From the NCBI GenBank assembly GCA_947500575.1, contig CANMSI010000003.1, positions 372,001-436,000 on the forward strand: a stretch of 64,000 nt of DNA, in the 5' to 3' direction. Below are positions 34,809 to 42,733 of this stretch, piece by piece (the stretch's first letter is position 1; the number at the start of each line of letters is the position of its first letter). A program made the translations under genes and the position numbers. The notes under the pieces were generated by a model. The model made no database searches. It had not been told where the DNA came from and saw nothing but the letters and a program-made list of their open reading frames with translations. Origin of the DNA: an uncultured Flavobacteriaceae bacterium. Its GTDB lineage: Bacteria > Bacteroidota > Bacteroidia > Flavobacteriales > Flavobacteriaceae.

Positions 34809-35455
34809 AGGTCTATGAGTTTTTCATCGTGTCAGAATTAAAGGCTTTTTATGGTCATTTACTCACTGATATAGAAAAGCATGCCAGTATAAAAGATCAT
34901 TTAACGGTCGTAGCGCAGCGTATGTTTCAAGGGATGAAGGAACAAAATGAAGCCGTATGGAGTCAAGTAAATAATTACAATCCATTGCACTTAGGAAAGG
35001 GAAAAGAGGAACTTTGTAAGCTTTCTTGGAACTTAGAAGATGCCCAACATACCGTTGCAAATGAACACGGTTTTAAAAATTGGGAAAAGATACCTAGTAT
35101 CCCCTATAACCTTCTTTTTGAGCAAGCAGTAAATGCTTTGTTGAAGGGAGATCTTACTACTTTAAAGAAACTAATTCAGAAAGATGCTTCCTTGCTTTCC
35201 GCAAGATCGCTGTACGGACATAAAGCAACACTATTGCACTACTGTGGCAGTAATGGAGTAGAGTTATGGCGTCAAAAAGTACCCTACAATTTGCCAGAGA
35301 TAGTACAATATTTATTGGACGAAGGAGCAGATGAAACTGCTAAAATGAATGTGTATGGAGGCGAATTTACTACAATACAATTATTACAAACGAGTGCACA
35401 CCCAAAAGCTGCTGGTTTATTAGACCAGTTGGTTCCTTTATTTAAGGACAGATAG
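34805..35455 (+). CDS. Ankyrin-repeat-like protein coupled to tyrS
   Basis: A 216-residue soluble protein. Residues about 70-95 hold a conserved [19 protein letters not shown] helix seen before ankyrin repeats in bacterial proteins, and residues 105-210 hold two or three degenerate ankyrin repeats ([48 protein letters not shown]). It overlaps tyrS by 4 bases, so the two are made together. Protein binding is the likely role; whether it binds TyrRS is untested. Confidence 0.78.
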   Translation: MKVYEFFIVSELKAFYGHLLTDIEKHASIKDHLTVVAQRMFQGMKEQNEAVWSQVNNYNPLHLGKGKEELCKLSWNLEDAQHTVANEHGFKNWEKIPSIPYNLLFEQAVNALLKGDLTTLKKLIQKDASLLSARSLYGHKATLLHYCGSNGVELWRQKVPYNLPEIVQYLLDEGADETAKMNVYGGEFTTIQLLQTSAHPKAAGLLDQLVPLFKDR

Positions 35456-35457
35456 GA

Positions 35458-36438
35458 TTATAATATCATTAAATTACATCCGCGAATATCTGAATGATCA
35501 AAACGGCCTAAAATCTCGAAGTGCCCATCGGTATGGATCTTTCCTAGGTCCTGTGTAGCAATAAAAGAACAAGAGTACAAATTTGCCAAATCTATAATAT
35601 TAACACCTCCAGTTTTACCAATTGAAAGCGCACTTAATGGGTCTTCCGGATCTCTAATAAGAACTTTCATCCAAGGTGGGGTTTCAAATAAGCCATGACC
35701 CTTGGAATACGCTTGCGATAATAATTCTGTCATTCCATATTCCGAATGAATTTCTGCAACTCCCAAACCACCTTGTAGAAGGCTATGTAGTTCTTCCCGG
35801 ATCATCTCTTTTCTTCGCCCTTTCATACCGCCTGTTTCCATGACCAGCGTATGAGATAATGAAAGTTGAGTATGCTCTATTAGGTCTAACAGGGCAAAGG
35901 AAACACCCAGTAGTAAGATCTTTGTTTTTTTTGCTTCTAAGGCGTTTATTTTTTCAACTAAACCGTCTAAGTCATTTAAATAAAAACCGCTATCAGGATG
36001 TGCACTCCTTCCAATAAGATCGTTCACCATATAGATCAATGAGGAATGCTCTCTTTCTAAATATGAAGGTAATAATGCTAAAACACAGTATGATTCAATT
36101 TTTCCGTAAAAAAGTTCAAAGGCCTTAAGATAACTTTTTTGATATAGGGATGCATCTGCAACAATGTGTTTGCTAGTTACACTTCCGGTTGTACCACTGC
36201 TGGTAAAGGTAATTGCGGCTTCTGAATGTGAATTGGAAAAAACTTGTTTTGATTTAAAAAAAGATACAGGTAAGAATGGAATGTCTCCTATATGCTGAAC
36301 ATTGCTTGGATTTTTATTCAAGTAATTACAGAACTCCTGGTAAACTTTAGTATGTTCAAATTGAAACTGAAATACTTGTAATGCGCAAGACTCAAATTCT
36401 TTTTCACTTTTAATATCAAAAATACTATCAGGATTCAT
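35458..36438 (-). CDS. LuxE/PaaK-like acyl-protein synthetase (orphan)
   Basis: A 326-residue adenylate-forming enzyme of the LuxE-like group: TFTSSGTTGSVTSKH (phosphate-binding loop), METGGMKGRRKEM, EYGMTELLSQAY and the C-terminal GRFDHSDIRGCN. LuxE-type proteins activate fatty acids as acyl-AMP and pass them to a Cys. There are no luxC, luxD, luxA or luxB genes in view, so bioluminescence is not implied; an acyl-transfer role in lipid or secondary metabolism is more likely. Monocistronic with its own promoter box. Confidence 0.85.
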   Translation of the reverse strand: MNPDSIFDIKSEKEFESCALQVFQFQFEHTKVYQEFCNYLNKNPSNVQHIGDIPFLPVSFFKSKQVFSNSHSEAAITFTSSGTTGSVTSKHIVADASLYQKSYLKAFELFYGKIESYCVLALLPSYLEREHSSLIYMVNDLIGRSAHPDSGFYLNDLDGLVEKINALEAKKTKILLLGVSFALLDLIEHTQLSLSHTLVMETGGMKGRRKEMIREELHSLLQGGLGVAEIHSEYGMTELLSQAYSKGHGLFETPPWMKVLIRDPEDPLSALSIGKTGGVNIIDLANLYSCSFIATQDLGKIHTDGHFEILGRFDHSDIRGCNLMIL

Positions 36439-36455
36439 GCTTTTTTTACCTATCG

Positions 36456-36487
36456 CAAAAATACAAGAGTTAAGTCAAGGATACCAA
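36456..36487 (-). promoter_or_regulatory. Promoter of the LuxE-like gene
   Basis: On the minus strand the box TATTTTTG (36463-36456) fits TAnnTTTG and a TTG (36487-36485) lies 21 bases upstream, within the accepted spacing. It starts just 18 bases before the ATG. Confidence 0.55.
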
Positions 36488-36503
36488 TGCTTTTTTAGAT
36501 TCA

Positions 36504-36539
36504 TAAAAAAACCCTTCCTAAAAAAAATAAGAAGGGTTT
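36504..36539 (-). terminator. Terminator of the upstream T9SS signal protein gene
   Basis: A 9-bp stem (AAACCCTTC at 36509-36517 with 36531-36539), 13-base A-rich loop, and on the minus strand a seven-T run (36510-36504). It ends the transcript of the gene at 36561-36884. Confidence 0.8.
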
Positions 36540-36560
36540 CCTTGGATATAGTAGGGCTGT

Positions 36561-36884
36561 TTATTTTACAACTAATTTTCGGTTCATGGTAGTTTCATTC
36601 TGAGTAAGCTGTAACACATATACACCAGGCACCAAGCGCGAGATGTTTAATGCATTCGTAGTTATTCTATCTCTTAAAACTACCTCACCAAACACATCGT
36701 ATACAACAATGTCTTTCATGTCTTTCTTTTGAGTGGTTACGTAAACCACATCATTAAAGGCCGGGTTAGGATATAATTTAAAACTAGCAGGAGTTTCTTG
36801 CTTTTCTGTTAGAGCTTCTTTTGTCTCTTGTCCAGATAAAACCATAGTGCATGCTAATAATAACACAAAGTAGATTTTTCTCAT
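36561..36884 (-). CDS. Free-standing T9SS type A sorting-domain protein 1
   Basis: A 107-residue exported protein: signal peptide (about 1-18, MRKIYFVLLLACTMVLSG), a 15-residue linker, then a complete type A C-terminal sorting domain (about 34-107: FKLYPNPAFNDVVYV, VVYDVFGEVVLRD, LNISRLVPGVYVLQL, MNRKLVVK). This domain normally sits at the end of large secreted cargo and sends it through the type IX system. Here there is no cargo. A close relative lies 178 bases away; the pair probably arose by duplication. Confidence 0.9.
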   Translation of the reverse strand: MRKIYFVLLLACTMVLSGQETKEALTEKQETPASFKLYPNPAFNDVVYVTTQKKDMKDIVVYDVFGEVVLRDRITTNALNISRLVPGVYVLQLTQNETTMNRKLVVK

Positions 36885-37061
36885 AAGTAGGTATTGATTT
36901 GGGGATCAACATAGTAAAGATAGTAATTGACCTTGCATGTGAGGATAAAATGTTGTGAAACAAGGTTTTTTGTAGGTTAAAAGACACCCTTTATCCTTTC
37001 ATCGATTTTATTGGTAGACTCGTCGATGGAATCAAAAAGTTATAGAATGCTAAAAATAGGA

Positions 37062-37370
37062 TTATTTGATAATGAGCTTGCGAGTAGCTACTTTATCTTT
37101 CTCAAAGACACGTAATACATAAACACCGGCATCTAGTTCCGAAACATTTAATTCTTTTCCTAAGATGGTAGTCTCTAAAACTTGCCCCCCCAGTACATCA
37201 AAAATTAGAATCTTTTTTGCAGCATTTAGAGAAGTATTGATATACACTTTTCCATTAATTGTGGGATTTGGATATAGTTTAAACCCATCAATAGCACCAC
37301 TCCCTTTGGAATCTTGACCAAAAGAAAGGGAACAAATAAAGAAGAATGCTACAAGGTAAAAGTGCTTCAT
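37062..37370 (-). CDS. Free-standing T9SS type A sorting-domain protein 2
   Basis: A 102-residue relative of the neighbouring protein: signal peptide (about 1-18, ending SFGQ), short linker, then a full sorting domain (FKLYPNPTINGKVYI, ILIFDVLGGQVLETT, LNVSELDAGVYVLRV, ATRKLIIK). Again no cargo is present. It is divergent from the PhoB-type regulator gene, sharing a 328-base upstream region. Roles as a small surface protein or as a competitor or regulator of T9SS are possible; none is shown. Confidence 0.9.
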   Translation of the reverse strand: MKHFYLVAFFFICSLSFGQDSKGSGAIDGFKLYPNPTINGKVYINTSLNAAKKILIFDVLGGQVLETTILGKELNVSELDAGVYVLRVFEKDKVATRKLIIK

Positions 37371-37602
37371 ATATACTTATATACGACAAATATAAGAATT
37401 TTAGTTGTCTCAATTCGTCTCATCTCTTTAGAAGTATCAAAAATTTAGCCAAAATGTAATAAAAAGTGGATAATAATGTAATTACCATAAAAGTAAGGGG
37501 CTTTCCTTGTAATTTATCGATTAATTGGTTACTCCCAGCGAGCGTTAAAATGATTACTTAGGGGTATTTCTTTTTAAGTTTAACAGGAAGGGAGATATTC
37601 CA

Positions 37603-37620
37603 TGTTACCTTAATGTTACC
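37603..37620 (+). promoter_or_regulatory. Candidate Pho box before the PhoB-type gene
   Basis: Two perfect 7-base direct repeats TGTTACC (37603-37609 and 37614-37620) are separated by exactly 4 bases, giving the 11-base period of Pho boxes. They lie 23 bases before the minus-33 TTG of the regulator promoter. A weaker CGTTAAG follows at 37633-37639. The rest of the 328-base gap (37371-37698) holds AT-rich sequence, one TTAGGGGTATTTC element at 37558-37570, and no gene. Confidence 0.55.
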
Positions 37621-37643
37621 ATATTAAATCAACGTTAAGTGGC

Positions 37644-37673
37644 TTGAGTGTAATAGTATTATCTTTACATTTG
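37644..37673 (+). promoter_or_regulatory. Promoter of the PhoB/PhoR-type operon
   Basis: A TTG (37644-37646) and TACATTTG (37666-37673) are separated by exactly 19 bases, the best match in the window to the Bacteroidota minus-33/minus-7 promoter. It gives a leader of about 20 bases before the ATG. Confidence 0.75.
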
Positions 37674-37698
37674 GGTAAATTAATCAAGCGCGTACCTT

Positions 37699-38385
37699 AT
37701 GAAAAAAAAGGATATTAAAATTCTTCTTGTAGATGACGAACCTGATATTTTGGAAATTGTAAGTTATAATCTTTCTTCTGAAGGGTATCAAGTGTATACC
37801 GCTGAAAATGGTGTAGAAGGGGTTGCAAAGGCAAAGAAAAAAAACCCACATCTTATTATTTTGGATGTAATGATGCCAGAAATGGATGGTATAGAAGCAT
37901 GCGAAGTAATACGCAAAACTCCCGGTTTAGAGCATACTATTATTACCTTTTTAACAGCCAGAGGGGAAGATTATTCTCAAGTGGCAGGTTTTGATGCTGG
38001 TGCGGATGATTATATTACCAAACCTATTAAACCAAAAGTGCTAGTAAGTAAGGTGAAGGCCTTGCTTCGAAGATTGAAAAGTAGCGATGTAGAACCGGAA
38101 GATATTGTGAAAGTGGGGGATATTGTCATTAATCGAGAAGAGTACAAAGTGATTAATGCTGGAAAGGAAATTATATTACCTCGCAAAGAATTTGAATTAT
38201 TATCTTTATTGACCTCCAAACCAAGCAAAGTATTTAAACGAGAAGTTATATTGGATAAAGTTTGGGGAAATGAAGTGGTAGTAGGAGGGCGCACTATTGA
38301 TGTACATATCAGAAAACTACGTGAAAAAATTGGAGATCATCACTTTAAAACCGTTAAAGGAGTTGGTTATAAGTTTGTTTTGTAA
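37699..38385 (+). CDS. phoB: PhoB-type response regulator
   Basis: A 228-residue OmpR/PhoB-family regulator. The receiver domain (1-120) has the acidic pair DDE near residue 14, phospho-acceptor Asp57 (LIILDVMMPEMDG), Thr in FLTARG and Lys in YITKPIKPK. The C-terminal winged helix (about 130-228) has LPRKEFELLSLL, VFKREVILDKVWG, and GRTIDVHIRKLREKIG. The direct repeats in front resemble a Pho box, supporting a phosphate-response role with self-control. The kinase gene overlaps by one base (TAATG). Phosphate genes are not in view, so the symbol is an inference. Confidence 0.85.
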   Translation: MKKKDIKILLVDDEPDILEIVSYNLSSEGYQVYTAENGVEGVAKAKKKNPHLIILDVMMPEMDGIEACEVIRKTPGLEHTIITFLTARGEDYSQVAGFDAGADDYITKPIKPKVLVSKVKALLRRLKSSDVEPEDIVKVGDIVINREEYKVINAGKEIILPRKEFELLSLLTSKPSKVFKREVILDKVWGNEVVVGGRTIDVHIRKLREKIGDHHFKTVKGVGYKFVL

Positions 38386-39443
38386 TGGCCGTAAGGGTAA
38401 AAAAATCATATAAGTTTGCCCTGCGTTCTTCTTTTTGGATTACACTCATACTTACGAGTGTTTTGGCCGGAATTTTATGGATGTTTAATGCGCTAGATTG
38501 GAAGGTGTTGTGTATATACGCACCCATTAGCTTTGGTGTTACTGTTTTTATTATACAATCTAGAATAGAACGCTTTATCTATAGAAGAATCAAAAAGATA
38601 TATGATGATGTATCTCTTTTAGAATCGTCTTCTCTTTCGTCCGAACTCATTAATACGGATATGAAAACCTTAACTGCAGAAATTGAGAAATTTGCAAAGG
38701 ACAAGAAGATAGAGATCGATACATTAAAAATTAGAGAAGAATACCGAAAAGACTTTTTGGGGAATGTTTCGCACGAGTTAAAAACACCTTTGTTTACTGT
38801 TCAAGGTTATATTCTTACCTTGTTAGATGGTGCCTTGGAGGATAAAAATGTACGAAAAAAATATTTACAAAGAGCTAATAAAGGAGTTGAAAGACTTATT
38901 TATATTGTAAAAGATTTGGATCTAATTACAAAACTCGAAGCTGGTGAAATGCGTGTCATTTTAGAAGGTTTTGATATTATTGAACTCATTCAAAGTGTGT
39001 TCGAACTTTTAGAAATGAAAGCTACTAAAAAGCAAATTACCCTTACTTTCGACATGGTTTATCCAAGGCCTATTTATGTCTACGCAGATAAGGAAAAGAT
39101 TCAGCAAGTGCTTACCAATTTGCTTGTGAATTCTATTAAATATGGACATGAAAATGGTACCACAGAAGTAAGTGTAGAGAATCTTATAAAGAATAAGGTT
39201 ATTGTTCGAGTAACGGATAATGGTGAGGGAATTCCTGAGCACCATATCCCTAGACTTTTTGAGCGTTTCTACAGAGTAGATAAAAGTGGAAGTAGAAGCG
39301 AAGGAGGTTCTGGTTTAGGCCTATCCATTGTAAAACACATCATAGAAGCACATGACGAAAAAATCTATGTGGAAAGTGTGGTAGAAGTTGGTTCCGAGTT
39401 TTCTTTTACCTTAGAAAAATCCAATCAGGAAATCACAATTTAA
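38385..39443 (+). CDS. PhoR-type sensor histidine kinase
   Basis: A 352-residue kinase: two membrane helices (about 17-35 and 41-58), a short cytoplasmic helical linker, H-box (GNVSHELKTPLFTVQGY, His130), N box (QVLTNLLVNSIKYG), G1 (TDNGEGIPEHH), F and G2 (GSGLGLSIVKHI). With little extracytoplasmic sequence and no PAS domain seen, it matches the short PhoR-like kinases of flavobacteria. It overlaps the response regulator by one base, so the two are a matched pair. The signal is inferred from the regulator's candidate Pho box. Confidence 0.93.
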   Translation: MAVRVKKSYKFALRSSFWITLILTSVLAGILWMFNALDWKVLCIYAPISFGVTVFIIQSRIERFIYRRIKKIYDDVSLLESSSLSSELINTDMKTLTAEIEKFAKDKKIEIDTLKIREEYRKDFLGNVSHELKTPLFTVQGYILTLLDGALEDKNVRKKYLQRANKGVERLIYIVKDLDLITKLEAGEMRVILEGFDIIELIQSVFELLEMKATKKQITLTFDMVYPRPIYVYADKEKIQQVLTNLLVNSIKYGHENGTTEVSVENLIKNKVIVRVTDNGEGIPEHHIPRLFERFYRVDKSGSRSEGGSGLGLSIVKHIIEAHDEKIYVESVVEVGSEFSFTLEKSNQEITI

Positions 39444-39465
39444 GTTACTTCAAGGAAGATTTCCG

Positions 39466-39473
39466 TAGCTTTG
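39466..39473 (+). promoter_or_regulatory. Minus-7 promoter box for trmB
   Basis: TAGCTTTG fits TAnnTTTG and ends 22 bases before the GTG start of trmB. No clean minus-33 TTG is present. Confidence 0.45.
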
Positions 39474-39495
39474 CCCCTTTAAAATAATCTTAGCC

Positions 39496-40167
39496 GTGGG
39501 CAGTAAAAATAAGCTTAAACGATTTAAAGAGAATGAAACCTTTGCCAATGTTATTCAACCCAAAAGGGAGGAAATTCAGGAAGGTACTTTTAGCTTAAAA
39601 GGAAATTGGACATCACATTTTGGAAACAAAAACCCTATTGTCTTAGAACTGGGTTGTGGCAAAGGAGAGTACACTATAGGATTGGCACGCCTAAACCCTA
39701 ATAAAAATTTCATTGGGATTGATATTAAGGGCGCTCGTTTCTGGCGCGGAGCCAAAACGGCCTTGGAAGAGAACATAACCAATGTTGCTTTTATTCGTAC
39801 ACAAATAGAATTGATTGATCAGATTTTTGCTAAGAACGAAGTAGCTGAGATTTGGATTACTTTTCCAGACCCTCAAATAAAATATAAGCGCACCAAACAC
39901 CGGATGACGAATAAGGTTTTTCTAGAAAAATATAAGCATGTTCTTGTGGATGGAGGGGAAGTACACTTAAAGACAGATAGTGAATTTATGCATGGATACA
40001 CACTTGGATTATTGCATGGACTTGGTTTAGAAGTTATCTACGCAAATCACGATGTTTATAAGAACGAAGGTAGCCCAGAAGAAGTGTTAAATATTCAAAC
40101 TTTCTACGAAAATCAGTATCTTCAAAGTGGAAAACCGATCACCTACCTAAAGTTCCGCATAAACTAA
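39496..40167 (+). CDS. trmB: tRNA (guanine-N7)-methyltransferase (GTG start)
   Basis: A 223-residue SAM-dependent enzyme that makes m7G46 in tRNA. It shows the SAM motif LELGCGKGEYTIGLA, NFIGIDIKGARFWRGAK and the substrate motif ITFPDPQIKYKRTKHR. GTG at 39496 is the only start that keeps the family N-terminus (MGSKNKLKRF); no ATG fits. It leads a group with a LysE-type transporter (3-base gap) and an alkyltransferase-like gene (1-base overlap). Confidence 0.96.
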   Translation: MGSKNKLKRFKENETFANVIQPKREEIQEGTFSLKGNWTSHFGNKNPIVLELGCGKGEYTIGLARLNPNKNFIGIDIKGARFWRGAKTALEENITNVAFIRTQIELIDQIFAKNEVAEIWITFPDPQIKYKRTKHRMTNKVFLEKYKHVLVDGGEVHLKTDSEFMHGYTLGLLHGLGLEVIYANHDVYKNEGSPEEVLNIQTFYENQYLQSGKPITYLKFRIN

Positions 40168-40170
40168 ACC

Positions 40171-40800
40171 ATGATGCACCTGTTAATTCTGTTTTTTGCT
40201 ACCTTCTCGGCAGCCTTTATGGCAACTGTTCCACCGGGATTGTTAAATATGAATGCTGCAAAAACCAGTGTTGAAAAAGGGAAACTAAATGGGATTATTT
40301 TTAGCCTAGGAGTATCTACCATGATTATGCTGCAAGCATATATTGCAGTAGTGATTTCTAAGTTCCTTTATAATAATCCGGAGGTTGTAGAATTACTTTT
40401 AAAGATTGCTTTAGTTGTATTTGCTTTCTTTGCTATTTATTTTTTTTACAAAGCTAAGAAAGGAGACAAAGAACAATCCAAAGTGGTCAAGGTAAGTAAA
40501 AAGAATAGCTATTTCAAAGGGATGCTATTAGCGGCACTAAATTTACTAACCATTCCCTATTACAGTGGTCTTAATGCCATGTGGAATGCATCTGGTTGGA
40601 TAAAATTTGAGATATGGGATATTGCTATTTTTATCTTAGCGGCGGGTTTAGGTACTTTTGCTGTATTGTATCTATACACCGTTTATTTTTATAAATTGGA
40701 AGCTAAAACACATCGGTTTTCTAGAAATGCGAACTATATAATAAGTGCCTTAATGGTGGTACTTTTAATTGTCACAATTATCCGAATTTTTTATTCCTAA
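40171..40800 (+). CDS. LysE-family transporter
   Basis: A 209-residue membrane protein with six predicted helices, matching the LysE/RhtB exporter family: FMATVPPGLLNMNAAKTSVEKGKLNG at the first helix pair is characteristic. Family members export basic amino acids, homoserine lactone-type compounds or cations. The substrate here is unknown. It sits between trmB and the ATL gene (stop and start overlap by one base), likely in one transcript. Confidence 0.88.
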   Translation: MMHLLILFFATFSAAFMATVPPGLLNMNAAKTSVEKGKLNGIIFSLGVSTMIMLQAYIAVVISKFLYNNPEVVELLLKIALVVFAFFAIYFFYKAKKGDKEQSKVVKVSKKNSYFKGMLLAALNLLTIPYYSGLNAMWNASGWIKFEIWDIAIFILAAGLGTFAVLYLYTVYFYKLEAKTHRFSRNANYIISALMVVLLIVTIIRIFYS

Positions 40801-41144
40801 TGAAGCCAGAAAATCAAAATTTCTTTCATAAAGTATATGAGGTTGCCAAACTGATTCCGTTTGGGAGAGTTACTTCCTATGGAGCAATTGCGAAGTATTT
40901 AGGTGCTGCACGCAGTGCTCGCATGGTAGGCTGGGCAATGAATGGAGCAGGAGGGATGGAAGATGTGCCTGCACATAGAGTCGTAAATAAAGCAGGCCTG
41001 CTTACTGGGAAACACCATTTTGACGGAACTAATTTAATGCAACAACTGCTCGAAAATGAAGGGATTGTGGTAATAGATAATCAAATTCAAAATTTGGATA
41101 AGCACTTTTGGGACCCGGGAAAAGAATTGGCAGAAGATTTTTAA
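40800..41144 (+). CDS. Alkyltransferase-like protein (ATL)
   Basis: A 114-residue protein with the DNA-binding fold of O6-alkylguanine-DNA alkyltransferases: IPFGRVTSYGAIAKYLG is the recognition helix region and GWAMNGAGG the Arg/Asn finger region. In true enzymes the active site is PCHR; here it is PAHR (Ala58, His59), so it cannot accept the alkyl group. Alkyltransferase-like proteins with Ala or Trp at that position bind O6-alkylguanine and hand the damage to nucleotide excision repair. Its extra tail (about 90-114) is short. It overlaps the LysE gene by one base. Confidence 0.92.
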   Translation: MKPENQNFFHKVYEVAKLIPFGRVTSYGAIAKYLGAARSARMVGWAMNGAGGMEDVPAHRVVNKAGLLTGKHHFDGTNLMQQLLENEGIVVIDNQIQNLDKHFWDPGKELAEDF

Positions 41145-41240
41145 TAATCTCTATTTTCCTCAAATTTTCCCCAATAAGTCTTGTCTATTTGGGCATTTTA
41201 CTTTTCAATCCAATCCCTTTCTGCTCTCGTGTCTATGGTG

Positions 41241-41248
41241 TATCTTTG
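41241..41248 (+). promoter_or_regulatory. Minus-7 promoter box for the Fe-S operon
   Basis: TATCTTTG fits TAnnTTTG and lies 46 bases before the Mrp gene. A T-run (41218-41220) sits 20 bases upstream in place of a TTG. Confidence 0.5.
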
Positions 41249-41294
41249 TAATTTAGAATCAATTTACATAACAAAGTAAAGCAGTTAGATTAGC

Positions 41295-42443
41295 ATGAAG
41301 TTGAACAAGCAAGATATCCTGAAAGCCTTAGAGGAAATCTCCGTACCAGGAGAAGGGAAGAATATGGTAGAGAGCGGGGCAGTAACCAATGTGATGGTTT
41401 TCGGAGAAGAGGTTGTTGTAGATGTTACTATTGGAAACCCCACCTTACAAGCTAAGAAAAAGACAGAGGTAGAAATTTTAAAAATAATTCACCAAAAGGT
41501 TCATCAAAAAGCTAAAATTAAAGTAAATATTAAGGTGGATGCTGCAGCTGAAAAACCTACGGCCAATGAGATCAAAGGAAAAGCAATTCCTGGCATTAAA
41601 AATATCATCGCTGTTGCATCTGGAAAAGGTGGTGTAGGTAAATCTACTGTGACAGCTAATTTGGCCGTCACTTTGGCTAAAATGGGTTTTAAAGTTGGAC
41701 TTTTAGATGCTGATATTTATGGACCATCAATGCCTATTATGTTCGATGTGGCTCATGAGAAACCGCTAGCTGTTAATGTAAATGGAAAATCTAAAATGCG
41801 GCCCGTAGAAAATTATGGAGTGCAGTTGTTATCTATTGGCTTTTTTACACAACCTAATCAGGCTGTAATTTGGAGAGGTCCTATGGCAGCGAAGGCATTG
41901 AATCAAATGATTTTTGATGCGCATTGGGGTGAGTTAGATTTTATGATCATAGATCTTCCTCCAGGTACAGGTGATATTCATTTAAGTATTATGCAGTCTT
42001 TACCAATTACGGGGGCTGTAGTAGTAAGTACCCCGCAAGAAGTTGCCCTCGCAGATGCCCGTAAGGGAGTAGCCATGTTTCAACAAGAAGCCATCAATGT
42101 TCCAGTATTGGGAGTTGTTGAAAATATGGCTTATTTTACACCTGAAGAATTGCCTAATAACAAATATTATATCTTTGGAGAGGCAGGTGCTAGAAACCTT
42201 TCGGAAGATTTAAAGGTGCCATTTTTAGGTGAAATACCCTTGGTGCAAAGTATTAGAGAAGCAGGTGATGTAGGCCGGCCGGCTGCTATGCAAACTGCCA
42301 CTGCTATTGAGGCTTCCTTCGAAGAAATTACTAGAAATGTGGTGCAAGAAGTAGTAGGTAGAAATAAAAGTTTACCCCCTACCGAAGCAATTAAGATAAC
42401 AACAATGGCAGGATGTTCTGCAGTTACCAATAAAAAGAAATAA
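41295..42443 (+). CDS. apbC: Mrp/ApbC-type iron-sulfur carrier ATPase
   Basis: A 382-residue P-loop protein that carries Fe-S clusters to target enzymes. Residues 1-90 form a DUF59/MIP18-like domain; the deviant Walker A GKGGVGKST is at 110-118, with LLDADIYGPSMP and IIDLPPGTGD further on. The C-terminal domain contains Cys in TMAGCSAV near the end, but the usual CxxC cluster site of the family is not clearly visible in the middle, so cluster binding may rely on other residues. An Nfu gene follows after 2 bases. Confidence 0.94.
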   Translation: MKLNKQDILKALEEISVPGEGKNMVESGAVTNVMVFGEEVVVDVTIGNPTLQAKKKTEVEILKIIHQKVHQKAKIKVNIKVDAAAEKPTANEIKGKAIPGIKNIIAVASGKGGVGKSTVTANLAVTLAKMGFKVGLLDADIYGPSMPIMFDVAHEKPLAVNVNGKSKMRPVENYGVQLLSIGFFTQPNQAVIWRGPMAAKALNQMIFDAHWGELDFMIIDLPPGTGDIHLSIMQSLPITGAVVVSTPQEVALADARKGVAMFQQEAINVPVLGVVENMAYFTPEELPNNKYYIFGEAGARNLSEDLKVPFLGEIPLVQSIREAGDVGRPAAMQTATAIEASFEEITRNVVQEVVGRNKSLPPTEAIKITTMAGCSAVTNKKK

Positions 42444-42445
42444 CA

Positions 42446-42685
42446 ATGACATCAGAAGAAATCAAAACAAATGTGCAAAAGGCATTAGATGAGATTCGTC
42501 CTTTTTTGCAAAGTGATGGAGGAGATATTTCATTGGTTTCCATAGACAATGATACTTCTGTAAAAGTGAAGCTAGAAGGCAATTGTATAGGATGCAGTGT
42601 AAACCAGATGACATTGCGAAATGGGGTAGAAATGACCATTAAGAAATATGTTCCTCAAATAGAGGAAGTGGTCAATATCGAATAA
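42446..42685 (+). CDS. Nfu-type scaffold (NifU C-terminal domain)
   Basis: A 79-residue single-domain protein with the conserved CIGCS (Cys47, Cys50), which holds a 4Fe-4S cluster across a dimer, and IRPFLQSDGGDISLV at the N-terminal side. It passes clusters to apoproteins. It is encoded 2 bases after Mrp, so the pair probably works together. Confidence 0.95.
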   Translation: MTSEEIKTNVQKALDEIRPFLQSDGGDISLVSIDNDTSVKVKLEGNCIGCSVNQMTLRNGVEMTIKKYVPQIEEVVNIE

Positions 42686-42733
42686 TTTTGCAAACGCAAA
42701 CTTCAATAGTTTTATGCTATCTAAGGCTTTTCC

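Noticed and set aside
35458-36438. Bioluminescence locus
   Set aside because: Only a LuxE-like gene is present; no luxA, luxB, luxC or luxD in the window.
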